Source: CALHVX01 sp039198065 (lineage in GTDB: Bacteria; Pseudomonadota; Gammaproteobacteria; Pseudomonadales; Azotimanducaceae). From it: a stretch of DNA of 64,000 nt. The position numbers were made by a program, and so were the translations under genes. The DNA lies in assembly GCA_039198065.1 (NCBI GenBank), contig JBCCTU010000008.1, positions 62,001 to 126,000 of the forward strand, given 5' to 3'. Positions 1-9,154 of this stretch are shown here, piece by piece (the first letter of the stretch is position 1; each line of letters begins with the position of its first letter). The notes beneath the pieces were generated by a model that made no database searches, had not been told where the DNA came from, and saw nothing but the letters and a program-made list of their open reading frames with translations.

Positions 1-1597
1 CCGCCGTGCTGCGTCGCTCGGGAGGCAACAGCTCACGCAACCGGTTCGGTTGCGCACCACGCTTCTCGAGCGTAAACGCGTCGTAGAGCTCACCGGTGGC
101 CGTAAACGCCCGGTAGTTCAGCTCTGCATCGTTCACGTCAATGACCTGGTAGAGCTGCGTGTTCTCGGCGACACGGCGCGCGTAGTTTCCCTTCCCGATC
201 GGATACATTTTCGGTCCACTCACCGAGACCACGTACACCGTGCCAACCTCCGGGTCGTAGGCCTGCTGATACCCGGTCGGTACGTTGTCCACCATCGACC
301 CATCGTTCAGCGCACCGGTGCGCGCGTAGGTATGGTCATGGCCGTTGAGTACGAGGTCGACTTTGAACTCGTCCAGGATCGGTTTCCAAAGCCCCCGCAG
401 CCCCGGGTTATCGCGATCAAAGGCCGGAGAATAAATCGGATGATGGAAGGTAACGATCGTCCAACGATTGGTGTTCTCCGCTAGCACCCGGCGCAGCCAG
501 GGAACCTGCGCGTCTGGCGCTTTGTTTGAGTCCAGTGCAATAAAGCGAACGCCCTGATAGTCGACGAAGTAGACCGTCTCCTCGAACCCGGCGGGCGGGT
601 TCTGCACCGGAAACGCGAACTGCGGTCGCCAGTGCTCACTCACCGTCGGCTCTCCTGCCTGCCGCGGCCGATCGTTGAGCGGCGCCTTGCGCATGTTCGT
701 CCCGATGAGCTCCTCGGCGCTGTAGCCCAGCATGGCTTCCGTATCCGTTGCGCTCGTGACACCCGCGCCGTTCGATACAAAAACGGCCGTATTGTTTGAA
801 TCATCGGTTGCCGTAATGCGCCAGCTAAAGGAGCCGTCCTCGCCCTTCAGCTCTTCAATTGCAATCTTTACAGGAACAGCACGACCGTCTTTCGCGGTCC
901 AGAGCCGTTCGTCGCGCGCACCCGCACCCGCCTGGTAGTACTCGTGATTGCCCGGCACAGCGAGCACCGGCAGCGTGCCGTTCACCCACGCCGGGCCGCT
1001 GTTCCACCCGCCCCATTCCGCATCGTGGGAGTGGGTATTGATGAGATCGCCCGCGTGCAGCGTGAACGCCGCCCGGGGTGCCTCCCGAAACGCTTCCCGA
1101 AACACCCGCGACCAGTGCATGCGCACGTCGTTCTGTGCGTCGCCGAAATAGATGAAACTGAAGGGCGCTGGCCGACGGCTCGCGGTCCGGAAATGTAAGT
1201 ACTCGCTCCAGTTTACGCCGTCCCCAACGCGGTAGGCGTAGAGCGTATCGGGCTCAAGGTCGCGAAAGGTCAGGGAGTGATAGTGGGCCGTGTTGATGTC
1301 ACTCTCAAACGCCGTCGTCACAGCGGTGTGGCGTTTGGTTTTGAGCGCATAGCCGTTGGCGTTGGCGGTTCCGACTTCTGCGACTGCAGTCTTCACCGAC
1401 GCATCGGTTCGCCAGGTCACTGCCTGGGTCGTTGCCGGATCGTCGTCCCAGGTCAGAACGATACGGTCGGGCATGGGCGTTGGTGCGTAGATCGCCGCTT
1501 CGCTGTACTCGCTCGGCTCCCACTCGAGGTGTCCGTCCCGAGCAACCGCGGTTCCGCATGCTGCGACCACAAGCAGCCCCATGAAAATCCTGCGCAT
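1..1597 (-). CDS. Purple-acid-phosphatase-like metallophosphoesterase with a PAS-like insertion (3' end cut by window edge)
   Basis: This is an exported phosphoesterase of the purple acid phosphatase type. It begins at an ATG at 1597 with a short hydrophobic leader ending ..VVAACGTAVA, which could be cleaved by signal peptidase I or be a weak lipobox. An Fn3-like N-terminal domain follows, with the phrase PDRIVLTWDDDPATTQAVTW. Dinuclear metal motifs are readable: GDAQND (D153), AGDLIN (D184), GNHE (N217, H218), FHHP (H385, H386) and GHDH (H420, H422). The final visible residues resemble the usual C-terminus (YDAFTLEKR), so little is missing; 532 codons are seen. Between GNHE and the usual SEHWRPQF block (residues 320-327) there are about 95 residues where relatives, from memory, have about 15. 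The insert contains GYSAEELIGTNM, a phrase typical of PAS domains. The start lies 176 bases from the upstream same-strand oxidoreductase. Confidence 0.85.
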   Translation of the reverse strand, partial: MRRIFMGLLVVAACGTAVARDGHLEWEPSEYSEAAIYAPTPMPDRIVLTWDDDPATTQAVTWRTDASVKTAVAEVGTANANGYALKTKRHTAVTTAFESDINTAHYHSLTFRDLEPDTLYAYRVGDGVNWSEYLHFRTASRRPAPFSFIYFGDAQNDVRMHWSRVFREAFREAPRAAFTLHAGDLINTHSHDAEWGGWNSGPAWVNGTLPVLAVPGNHEYYQAGAGARDERLWTAKDGRAVPVKIAIEELKGEDGSFSWRITATDDSNNTAVFVSNGAGVTSATDTEAMLGYSAEELIGTNMRKAPLNDRPRQAGEPTVSEHWRPQFAFPVQNPPAGFEETVYFVDYQGVRFIALDSNKAPDAQVPWLRRVLAENTNRWTIVTFHHPIYSPAFDRDNPGLRGLWKPILDEFKVDLVLNGHDHTYARTGALNDGSMVDNVPTGYQQAYDPEVGTVYVVSVSGPKMYPIGKGNYARRVAENTQLYQVIDVNDAELNYRAFTATGELYDAFTLEKRGAQPNRLRELLPPERRSTA

Positions 1598-1773
1598 CAA
1601 ATCTGTCCTTGCTCTCGGCTCCGTAGCCGAGGATACCGAAAGGTCCAGATCGAAGGCTATGGAAAACCTGCTACGCCGAGATGACAGCCGTTGGGTCCGA
1701 GGGGAGATCATCGCGTACTGCCGCGCTGGCGCCCGTCTCTCGGTATCCAGGAGCAGAACCCGTCGCAAACCCT

Positions 1774-4035
1774 TCAACCGGCCGATCTCATCTCCACCAA
1801 CACATCGTAGTGCGCATAGTTCTCGGCTGTCGGGCTGTGGTGATCGTGGGTGAGTCCGTAGGGGTCACCTTCGATGAACTGGTCGATCCAGTGCCCTTCG
1901 CGCACCAACACACAGCCTTCGCGTAGCGCCTCGTCGAGCACGCATTTAATTTTTACACGTCCCCGATCGTTGTAGAGCTCCACGACCGATCCGGCTTCGA
2001 TCCCGCGCCGCCGCGCATCGGCCGGATGAACACGCACCACGGGCTCCGGTTCACGCGTCTGAACCAGTGACAGGTTGGCAAAGGTCGAGTGGATGCGGTA
2101 ACGACTGTGGGAAGACAAGAGCACGAGAGGAAATCGCTCGAAAAGTGGGTTGTCCGGGGAGGCCTCGATGGGTTCTCGGTAGTACGGAAGCTCCGCACCG
2201 TGGGCGGTCAGCGCCTCGGTGTACACGGCAATCCGGTCGTGGGGTGTTTTGAACATCCGATCGCGAAACCCGACGTAAGGTTCTCGCGACGGCCAGGGAT
2301 AAATCACCCGCTCTCGCGCGAGCCGGTCGTAATTCACGCCTTCGAGGAGTGGTGAGTCCGTTGCGAGCATGTCATCGATGTACTGTTCCGGGCTCTTTTC
2401 GAAGTAGCTGCCTACGCCATAGGCCTCGGCAATCGCCTTGAAGATCTCGAAGTCTGTCTTGGCTTCACCCTCCGGTGGCACCACCGGCTGCTGCAGCTGG
2501 ATGAAATCATCCACCACGATGTCCGTGCGTTCAAAGATCGTGCACGCCGGAAGCACCAGATCAGCTTGCTTTGCCGTGTCGGTTATAAAGTGGTCGATGA
2601 CGGCGATGAATTCGAGGTTGCGGATGTACTCGTTCAACACTCGGTTGCGGTTCGGTTTGACCTGGTTGTAGGGGTTTCCGAGGGAAATGCACTCCATCTT
2701 GACGGGGTAAGGCGTGCCGGTAGTGACCGCTGCATCAGCCTCCATCATGCTGAGAAAATTCGGAAACTTGCGCTCCGGTGCGTAGAACCGGCTGCCCTTC
2801 ACAGGGACGCTTTGACCCCCACTCACGAGGCTTACGCCACCACCCGATACACCGATCTGACCACAGAGACAGGGCAGGGTAGCGATAGCACGGGCGGTGA
2901 GATCGGCGCTGTACCAACGATCAACGCCATAGCCGATCCGCAGTGCCGCCCGCCGGGCTTGCGCGTAGCGCAGAGCCAGCGACCGGATGACCTCGGCCGC
3001 AACACCGGTGAGTGATTCCGCCACCGCGGAGGGGTAGGAAGCCGCGATACCTTCAAACTGTTTGAACACGGTCGCGACCTGAAGCGTGCGACCGTCGACG
3101 CATCGCACCGATGCGCGGGCGTCAAGCTGTGGGTCCTTGGCATCCGACAAGGGTCGGAGCCCACCGGCCTGCGTACACCAGACCAACGGTTCATCCGCTG
3201 CCGACTCGTCAAGATCCTGGGCCTTAAGTATTCGACCGCTACCCAGGTCGACCAAAAACGGCATGTTGGTGTGCTTGCCTAAAAACTCTCGATCGTAGAG
3301 TCCATGGCTGATGATCTCGTGGGCCATAGCCAGAGCCAGCGCGCCGTCGCTCCCCGGCCGCGGTGAAATCCACTCGTCGCAGAAACCCGCAGTCTCACTT
3401 CGGACCGGGTCGATACAGACGAGCCTGGTGCCCGACCGCCGCGCGGCTTTGAGCTCAACGTGATCGACGCTGCGCGTAACCGCCGGGTTGCCGCCCCAGA
3501 TGATGGTCAACTCAGAGTTGCGGGCGTCGCTCAGGCTGTGTCCACCGGCCTTGAAGAACGTGGCGGCATGAACGCCAAACATCGCTTCCAAGCCTTTCGC
3601 GACCCCGAAGTCGATTCCACTGGCACGCACCGCACTGGCACCCGTTAGGGCCGCATAGCGTAGCGGCGATCCCCGCGTCAGCAGGCCATAGGCGCCGGAG
3701 ATCTGATGAAAGAGCACCGCTCGGCTACCGTAACGTTCACTGATCCGCCGCTGCTCGGAAACAAACCACTCAACGGCATCTTCCCAGCTGATCGGTTCCC
3801 AGCGGCCTTCCCCACGGGCACCGACACGCCGCAGCGGCGTGCGCAACCGGTCCGGGTGGTACTGGTACTCGAGTCGTGAGCGACCCATCAGGCAGATCCG
3901 GTTCTCATAGCCCGGAATCGGATAGTCAGCGGGAGCTACCGCAATGATCCGACCCTTGTCGATCGTCGCTGCAAGACCACACTTCGGATTGGCGTGGCAG
4001 TTCGGATCGCAGACGGTGCGCGCACTCTTGGTCAT
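1774..4035 (-). CDS. Molybdopterin-dependent oxidoreductase (DMSO reductase superfamily)
   Basis: This is a large catalytic subunit binding bis-MGD and an N-terminal [4Fe-4S] cluster. From the ATG at 4035 the protein has 753 residues. The N-terminus shows Cys at 9, 13, 19 and 48 (VCDPNCHANPKCG...NRICLMG). The spacing differs from the common C-x2-C-x3-C pattern but is the one I associate with a branch of soluble DMSO-reductase-like enzymes. Further family signs are TPLRRVGARGEGRWEPISW, GGNPAVT, ADLVLPACTIFERTD and a C-terminal molydopterin-binding domain (HPADARRRGIEAGSVVELYN). No Tat or Sec signal is evident and no electron-transfer partner gene is adjacent, so it is probably cytoplasmic with unknown substrate. 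A TTG at 4053 preceded by GGGAAG is an alternative start. The gene is co-directional with the phosphoesterase downstream. Confidence 0.85.
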   Translation of the reverse strand: MTKSARTVCDPNCHANPKCGLAATIDKGRIIAVAPADYPIPGYENRICLMGRSRLEYQYHPDRLRTPLRRVGARGEGRWEPISWEDAVEWFVSEQRRISERYGSRAVLFHQISGAYGLLTRGSPLRYAALTGASAVRASGIDFGVAKGLEAMFGVHAATFFKAGGHSLSDARNSELTIIWGGNPAVTRSVDHVELKAARRSGTRLVCIDPVRSETAGFCDEWISPRPGSDGALALAMAHEIISHGLYDREFLGKHTNMPFLVDLGSGRILKAQDLDESAADEPLVWCTQAGGLRPLSDAKDPQLDARASVRCVDGRTLQVATVFKQFEGIAASYPSAVAESLTGVAAEVIRSLALRYAQARRAALRIGYGVDRWYSADLTARAIATLPCLCGQIGVSGGGVSLVSGGQSVPVKGSRFYAPERKFPNFLSMMEADAAVTTGTPYPVKMECISLGNPYNQVKPNRNRVLNEYIRNLEFIAVIDHFITDTAKQADLVLPACTIFERTDIVVDDFIQLQQPVVPPEGEAKTDFEIFKAIAEAYGVGSYFEKSPEQYIDDMLATDSPLLEGVNYDRLARERVIYPWPSREPYVGFRDRMFKTPHDRIAVYTEALTAHGAELPYYREPIEASPDNPLFERFPLVLLSSHSRYRIHSTFANLSLVQTREPEPVVRVHPADARRRGIEAGSVVELYNDRGRVKIKCVLDEALREGCVLVREGHWIDQFIEGDPYGLTHDHHSPTAENYAHYDVLVEMRSAG

Positions 4036-4277
4036 GCGGTTAGGGTCATGCAATAGCTTCCCGTACAGCTGCGGCACCAAGACGGCCAGAAACAAGATCA
4101 AGCAACGCCGAGTCGAGCACCTGCGTGATCCCTAAGCCGGTTGTGAGGATTCGAAGCTTGCGGTCATCCATGACTACGCAGGCTAGGTTGCACCCCGCCG
4201 CATATCAACTGACATGGGGCGGGGTGAGGCGGCACAGCTCGTGAAGGCTCTGGCAGCGTCCGCCTCTTGCCGTTCGA

Positions 4278-4529
4278 CTACCAGCGCGGCATGGGAAAGA
4301 AGTACGGCATCTGTCGACCGTAGTTCCGGCGCCAGGCCTGCTGGCTGGTGCGGATCGTCGAATAGATGACGTAGGGGTTGAACAGGTACTGGCCGCGGGC
4401 ATGAAGTTGCGCGCCGAACTGGTTGAGGCGGAACTGCAGGTCCGGGGTCAAACCACCGGCGATGGCGCCCATGCGCTCGGCTGCCAGGGTCTCGCAGGTG
4501 TCGAGGTCGGTCAGGGTGATCTTGGTCAT
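4278..4529 (-). CDS. Small peptide precursor with double-glycine-type leader (putative secreted peptide/RiPP-like)
   Basis: This is an 83-residue ORF starting at an ATG at 4529 with a strong ribosome site (GAGGAG, seven bases upstream). The first 26 residues match the double-glycine leader pattern L-x4-M-x2-I-x-G-G, reading LAAERMGAIAGG at residues 15-26. The 57-residue remainder is rich in Tyr, Phe, Trp, Arg and Gln and ends PYFFPMPRW. Such leaders are cleaved by C39-peptidase ABC transporters, and the released core may be a bacteriocin-like or signalling peptide, or a substrate for a modifying enzyme. No C39 transporter or modification enzyme is near; the ABC pair at 32 kb lacks a peptidase domain. 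The 5' region at 4630-4690 is unusually AT-rich. The leader assignment is from pattern only; it could be an unrelated small protein. Confidence 0.6.
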   Translation of the reverse strand: MTKITLTDLDTCETLAAERMGAIAGGLTPDLQFRLNQFGAQLHARGQYLFNPYVIYSTIRTSQQAWRRNYGRQMPYFFPMPRW

Positions 4530-4629
4530 GGTGTGCTCCTCAAAGCGTGTCGTGTGTCGGTTGTTGCAAGGCGTTGTTGCCTGCATGCCTGAGTTATTGC
4601 GAGGAGCGTGCCAGCTCCGCAGAGCGAGC

Positions 4630-4700
4630 CCATATTTTCTTCTATCTTATTGAATCCAAATGATTTATTTTTCTTTCTTTCGAATTGGATCGGTCAAAGG
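4630..4700 (-). promoter_or_regulatory. AT-rich upstream region of the double-glycine peptide gene
   Basis: The stretch is strikingly AT-rich in a GC-rich window (tattttcttctatcttattg and onwards). It lies 100-170 bases upstream of the peptide start and also downstream of the GlxA-type regulator gene. It is a plausible promoter region or site for a nucleoid protein. No clear -35/-10 pair was assigned. Confidence 0.3.
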
Positions 4701-4778
4701 CAACCTGAGACCCGCAACGGTCGGGACCTACTGTCTGCCTAAATCCAACATTCTACCCGGCGGAGCCAACAGTTTTTC

Positions 4779-5765
4779 TCAGCGGTTCCGATAGCTGGAT
4801 GGCGTCACACCGAAGGCCTTTCGAAAGTCCTTAGAAAACTGCTGCACGCTGCCATAGCCACACTGGTTGGCAACCTGGGAAACGGGGACTTCGGTGGAGT
4901 CGAGCAGCGTTCGCGCCCGGTCGAGCCGCAGGCGGTTGAGCGTCTTGCTGGGACTGGTGCCAAGAACGGCTTTGTAGTGTCGCTGGAGCGAGCGCGTCGA
5001 CATCGCGCACTGCTCTGCCATGTCAGCGAGGCTGATCGGCTGCGACAGGTTCTCCTCGAGCCACGCGTGCAGCCCGGCAAACACGCCGTCGGCGTCGCGC
5101 TGCTGCAGCGACAGGAGATCGCTGTACTGCGACTGGGAACCGGACCGTTTCGACGCCAGCACCATCTGCTGCGCCGTTTTCGCAGCCACTAGGGTCCCCG
5201 CATCGCGCCCGACCATGGCCAACGCCATATCGATGCCGGAGCTGATGCCCGCCGACGTCCACAGTCGCCCGTCTCGCACGAACAATGCATCGTTTTCAAC
5301 CCGCACACGGCTGTAGGAAGACAATCGGCCAAGGCTGTCCCAGTGAGTCGTCACGCGTTTGCCATCGAGCAACCCCCAGGCAGCGAGTGCGAGCGACCCG
5401 GTACAGATCGCACCCCATCGCTCGGTCTCTTTCACCGCGTTGATGTACCAGTCACGAAGCGTCGCAGTCTCGGCCGCCGCCATAACGCCAGGTCCGCCGA
5501 CAATCAGCAGCGTAGCGGGTGCTTCAAGGTTCTCCGGCAGCAGCTCGCAACCGACGCTTATGCCGGACTCCGTTACCACCGTGCGCTTGGTGGAGATCAG
5601 CTTCAGTGCGTAGCCCCCAAACCGGGCCTTGGCATCGCGTTGGAACTGACTCGCACAGGTGAACACTTGAGCGGGGCCGGCGAAATCCAGGATCTGACAG
5701 CGATCGAACACGAGCAGGTAAACGCTGCGCCGCAGGCGGCCTGAGACACTCTGTCGTTTTTTCAC
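4779..5765 (-). CDS. GlxA-family transcriptional regulator (DJ-1/PfpI domain plus AraC-type HTH)
   Basis: The protein has 328 residues. An N-terminal DJ-1/PfpI-like domain (about residues 12-195) contains the elbow motif AICTGSLALAAWGLLDGK and the phrase SAGISSGIDMALAMV. The C-terminal AraC-type DNA-binding domain (about 225-328) ends QCGYGSVQQFSKDFRKAFG and TPSSYRNR, the usual second helix-turn-helix. Such regulators sense small molecules with the catalytically inactive PfpI domain and usually control adjacent genes. The divergent neighbour at 5834 is a free-standing PfpI enzyme 68 bases away, a natural target. The effector is unknown. Confidence 0.9.
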   Translation of the reverse strand: MKKRQSVSGRLRRSVYLLVFDRCQILDFAGPAQVFTCASQFQRDAKARFGGYALKLISTKRTVVTESGISVGCELLPENLEAPATLLIVGGPGVMAAAETATLRDWYINAVKETERWGAICTGSLALAAWGLLDGKRVTTHWDSLGRLSSYSRVRVENDALFVRDGRLWTSAGISSGIDMALAMVGRDAGTLVAAKTAQQMVLASKRSGSQSQYSDLLSLQQRDADGVFAGLHAWLEENLSQPISLADMAEQCAMSTRSLQRHYKAVLGTSPSKTLNRLRLDRARTLLDSTEVPVSQVANQCGYGSVQQFSKDFRKAFGVTPSSYRNR

Positions 5766-5833
5766 ACTTTTTAGTCATCCGCGCCAGCCGAGGGAGCGCT
5801 AGCTTAGCAACACACTCTTTCGGAGCAAGCCCC

Positions 5834-6493
5834 ATGCACATCGTCTTTCCGCTCTACCACGGCGTCACCCAGCTCGACTTCACGGGCCCGGTGCAGATCC
5901 TGAGCCGCATCCCGGGTGCCACGATCCACCTCGTTGCAGGCAACGCCGAGGCGATTCAAACCGATGCCGGCTTTGCCGTTTTACCAACGGTGACTTACGC
6001 CGACTGCCCTGCCGCCGATGTCATTTGCATACCCGGAGGGCCGGGCACCGCAGCGGCCTGCCAAGACGAGGACCTGCTGACCTTTCTCGAGACACAGGTG
6101 CAGTCAGCACGCTGGATCACGTCTGTGTGCACCGGCATGTTTCTACTGGGAAAGCTCGGCCTGCTCGTCGATCGCAAGGCGACCAGTCACTGGGGCTACA
6201 CCCACCTCATCAGTGAGTGTGGCGCCCGCCACAGCCCGGGCCGCTACGTCGTCGACGGCAACATTGTGACCGGTGGTGGCGTCACTGCGGGCATCGACTT
6301 CGCCCTGCACCTGACCACGCTGATCGCCGACGAAGAAACCGCGCACACGATACAGCTCGCGCTGGAATACGATCCGGCACCACCGTTTCACCTGGGAACA
6401 CCGGAGCGGGCGTCACCGGCGGTGCTCGCGAAGCTGCAGCCGCGCTACGCGGCTGCTGCGGATGAAATCAGAGCGGTGTTAACCACTGAGTGA
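5834..6493 (+). CDS. DJ-1/PfpI family protein, isonitrile-hydratase-like
   Basis: This 219-residue single-domain PfpI protein keeps the nucleophilic Cys in the elbow SVCTGMFLLGKLGLL, the upstream segment ICIPGGPG, and the downstream TSHWGYTH and GGGVTAGIDFAL. This pattern is typical of proteins annotated as isonitrile hydratase (InhA), which convert isonitriles to N-formamides; the substrate here is unproven. The ATG is preceded by CGGAG. It is divergent from the GlxA-type regulator and convergent with the aminotransferase (11 bases between stops). A cyclohexyl-isocyanide or other stress role is inference only. Confidence 0.8.
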   Translation: MHIVFPLYHGVTQLDFTGPVQILSRIPGATIHLVAGNAEAIQTDAGFAVLPTVTYADCPAADVICIPGGPGTAAACQDEDLLTFLETQVQSARWITSVCTGMFLLGKLGLLVDRKATSHWGYTHLISECGARHSPGRYVVDGNIVTGGGVTAGIDFALHLTTLIADEETAHTIQLALEYDPAPPFHLGTPERASPAVLAKLQPRYAAAADEIRAVLTTE

Positions 6494-6504
6494 GGCTGAC
6501 GCAC

Positions 6505-7701
6505 CTAGGCTGCTCTGGGCCCGCGCGCAGCGCTGGCGTGCAAACGCTCCCCAAGTGCGGGCATGTCGTCGGTGTGCACGTTGGCAAACGCCAGCCGCAG
6601 GAACTGTTCCTGACCCGGTCCGAAGTAGGTGCCCGGCAGACACAGCACGTTGTGGTCATCGGCCAGACTTTTGGCTACGTCGACCGCACCGCGCCCCGGG
6701 AACGGGTGCCGGACGTAGCCAAAGTAACCCCCGGCGGAGATCAGCTCGTAGCCGAGGTCGCCCGCTTTGAAGAGGGTCCGCAGCGCAGCCTCCCGCTGTG
6801 CAAGTGCCGCGCGTTGTTCCGCGATCCAGGGCCAGGCCGATCGGAGCCCTTCAAGGGCGGCGTCCTGAGAGATCCGCGGCGTGCAGATCTGCACCGTATC
6901 CATGATTTTAGCCACGGCTTCGAGAACCCGCGGCCCGGCCGTCACCGCCCCTACCCGGTAGCCGGTGAGGCTGAAGGTTTTCGAGAAGCTGTAGAGCTGG
7001 ACGACGGTCTCACCCCAGGCGGGGTCACGAAACAGGTCGTGCGGTGGTCCGTCGGCATCGTCGAGAAAGTCGCGGTAGGTTTCATCAAGGATCAGCGCGA
7101 TACCGCGTTCCGCGGCAAGCTCGGCGAAGGCTTTGATGATTGCCGGTGGGTATACGGCTCCGGTGGGATTGCTGGGTGACACGAGCAGAACGGCGCGTGT
7201 GGTGTCGGTCAAAAGCTCCGCGGCTTCCTCGGGATCAGGGATGCCGCTGCGGTCTTCGCGAAAGGGCAAGTGGATGGCGTCGATGCCCTGCATTTCCAAC
7301 CACATCTGGTGGTTGAAGTAGTAGGGCACCGGGAGCATTACCGCATCGCCGCTGCGCGCCAACGCCTGAATTGCGAGACAGAACGCCTGATTGCACCCGG
7401 CGGAAATCAGTATGTGCTCAGCACCGACCTCGCCACCATAGCGCTGCGCCACATGAGCAGCCAGCGCTTCGCGCAACGCAGGAATCCCCTTGATTGGCGT
7501 GTACTGCGCGGTTTCAAACAGCGCAGCGCGTTCCGCGACTCGGTCCGTTATGACCTTCGGCGGTGGGTAGCTGGGCACGCCCTGGGCAAGATCAAGCAAG
7601 GGTTTGTCCTGCGGGAAGGAGCGCCCGGCAATCCAGGAGTGGGCTTCGGCTATGGGCGGGTCAATCGCATTGACGACGTGGGGGTTGATTGGCAGTGACA
7701 T
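6505..7701 (-). CDS. PLP-dependent aminotransferase (class I/II)
   Basis: This is a fold-type I aminotransferase of 398 residues from the ATG at 7701; an upstream in-frame ATG at 7719 would add six residues. The PLP Lys is in YSFSKTFSLTGYR. Other hallmarks are SPSNPTGAVYPP, ILDETYRDF and the early LDLAQGVPSYPPP. It resembles aspartate/alanine/aromatic aminotransferase-like proteins, but the substrate cannot be assigned. The stop is 11 bases from the convergent isonitrile-hydratase-like gene. Confidence 0.88.
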   Translation of the reverse strand: MSLPINPHVVNAIDPPIAEAHSWIAGRSFPQDKPLLDLAQGVPSYPPPKVITDRVAERAALFETAQYTPIKGIPALREALAAHVAQRYGGEVGAEHILISAGCNQAFCLAIQALARSGDAVMLPVPYYFNHQMWLEMQGIDAIHLPFREDRSGIPDPEEAAELLTDTTRAVLLVSPSNPTGAVYPPAIIKAFAELAAERGIALILDETYRDFLDDADGPPHDLFRDPAWGETVVQLYSFSKTFSLTGYRVGAVTAGPRVLEAVAKIMDTVQICTPRISQDAALEGLRSAWPWIAEQRAALAQREAALRTLFKAGDLGYELISAGGYFGYVRHPFPGRGAVDVAKSLADDHNVLCLPGTYFGPGQEQFLRLAFANVHTDDMPALGERLHASAARGPRAA

Positions 7702-7901
7702 GAGACTTCGGTACGGCATCCGGCAGAACGGCGACCGCGAAGACTAGAACGTTTCTGCTGGCGGAGAAAGCGACGGGAGACTGAGCGAACGCTGATTCCT
7801 GCCAACCTGGGGAGCACTCACGATCAGTCGTGTACCGTAGCTACCGGCACGAGCGAGGGTACCGTTCGTTGCCAGCGCTACTTACAGGAGAGTCTCAACC
7901 G

Positions 7902-9098
7902 ATGCACGCACGCCCCCTGGATGGAATTCGGGTATTAGAAGTCGGCCAACTGCTGGCCGGACCCTTTGCCGGAACGATGCTTGGCTACTTCGGTGCGGAA
8001 ATTATCAAGGTTGAGCCTCCAGGTGACGGCGACCCAATTCGCGGCTGGCGTCTACTCGATGACTCGGGCACATCCTGGTGGTGGCGCTCCCTTGGCAGAA
8101 ACAAGAAATCCGTCACCGCCAATCTGCGCACCGAGGCGGGGCGCGCAGTCGTCAAACGCCTCATGGAAACTGCCGATGTGGTCGTTGAGAACTTTAAGCC
8201 AGGGACGCTCGAGAAGTGGGGTCTCGGCCCCGAAGACCTCAAGCCGACGAACCCGGACCTGATCTTCGCGCGCATCTCGGGCTACGGCCAGACCGGTCCG
8301 AACAGTCACAAACCCGGCTTTGCATCGGTAACTGAAGCCTACAGTGGCTTCCGCTACACCAATGGGTTTCCCGGTCAGGCGCCGGTGCGCCCCAACCTAT
8401 CGATTGGCGACACGCTGGCCGGTATCCATGCCGTCCTGGGTGTACTGCTTGCGCTGCTCGAGCGCAACAAGCCCGACGGCGCGCGGGGACAGGTCGTCGA
8501 CGTGGCGCTCTACGAAGCCATGTTCAATCTGATGGAAGGGGTTGTTCCCGAATACTCAGGCGCTGGGGCCATTCGAGAAGCATCGGGCACAACCATCACC
8601 GGCATCGTGCCCACCAATACCTATCGCTGCGGTGACGGCAGCTACGTCGTCATCGGCGCCAACGGCGATTCCATGTTCGTGCGGCTCATGCGTGCTATGG
8701 GTCGAGACGACATCGCCGATGACCCGCGCTTCGCCAAAAACGCCGGTCGGGTGGAAGAGCAGACGTATCTCGACGACACAATCAGCGCCTGGACCGGCGA
8801 ACGAAGCAGCCAGCAGGTAATCGAAACATTGGAAGCCGTTGACGTACCCGTAGGGCCGATCTACAGCGTGGCTGACATGTTCAACGATCCCCACTACCGG
8901 TCCCGGGGCATGTTTGAGTCTGTCAATACCGACGCTGGACCGCTCGATCTACCGGCAATCCTGCCGCGCTTGAGTGATACGCCGGGGGCTACGGAGTGGC
9001 CCGGGGGAGCGGTCGGCAGCCACACCGATGAGGTACTCAAAGTAGCAGGTTACACAGAGGAAGAAGTTACAGCGTTACGCAAAGCCGGCGACATCTAA
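7902..9098 (+). CDS. Family III CoA-transferase (CaiB/BaiF)
   Basis: The enzyme moves CoA between carboxylic acids through a covalent aspartyl-CoA thioester. The start at 7902 is supported by ACAGGAG about ten bases upstream and gives 398 residues; an upstream in-frame extension from 7830 is not convincing. Family motifs are LDGIRVLEVGQLLAGPFAGT, GAEIIKVEPPG, DVVVENFKPGTLEKWGLG and SGYGQTGP. The catalytic Asp is probably the one in SIGDTLAGIHAVLG. There is no adjacent acyl-CoA dehydrogenase, so the substrate is unknown. Confidence 0.9.
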   Translation: MHARPLDGIRVLEVGQLLAGPFAGTMLGYFGAEIIKVEPPGDGDPIRGWRLLDDSGTSWWWRSLGRNKKSVTANLRTEAGRAVVKRLMETADVVVENFKPGTLEKWGLGPEDLKPTNPDLIFARISGYGQTGPNSHKPGFASVTEAYSGFRYTNGFPGQAPVRPNLSIGDTLAGIHAVLGVLLALLERNKPDGARGQVVDVALYEAMFNLMEGVVPEYSGAGAIREASGTTITGIVPTNTYRCGDGSYVVIGANGDSMFVRLMRAMGRDDIADDPRFAKNAGRVEEQTYLDDTISAWTGERSSQQVIETLEAVDVPVGPIYSVADMFNDPHYRSRGMFESVNTDAGPLDLPAILPRLSDTPGATEWPGGAVGSHTDEVLKVAGYTEEEVTALRKAGDI

Positions 9099-9154
9099 CA
9101 GCGCGTCGGTCGAGACGGGACAACTAAACGTCTACGCGTCCGTGTGGGCGCGAC

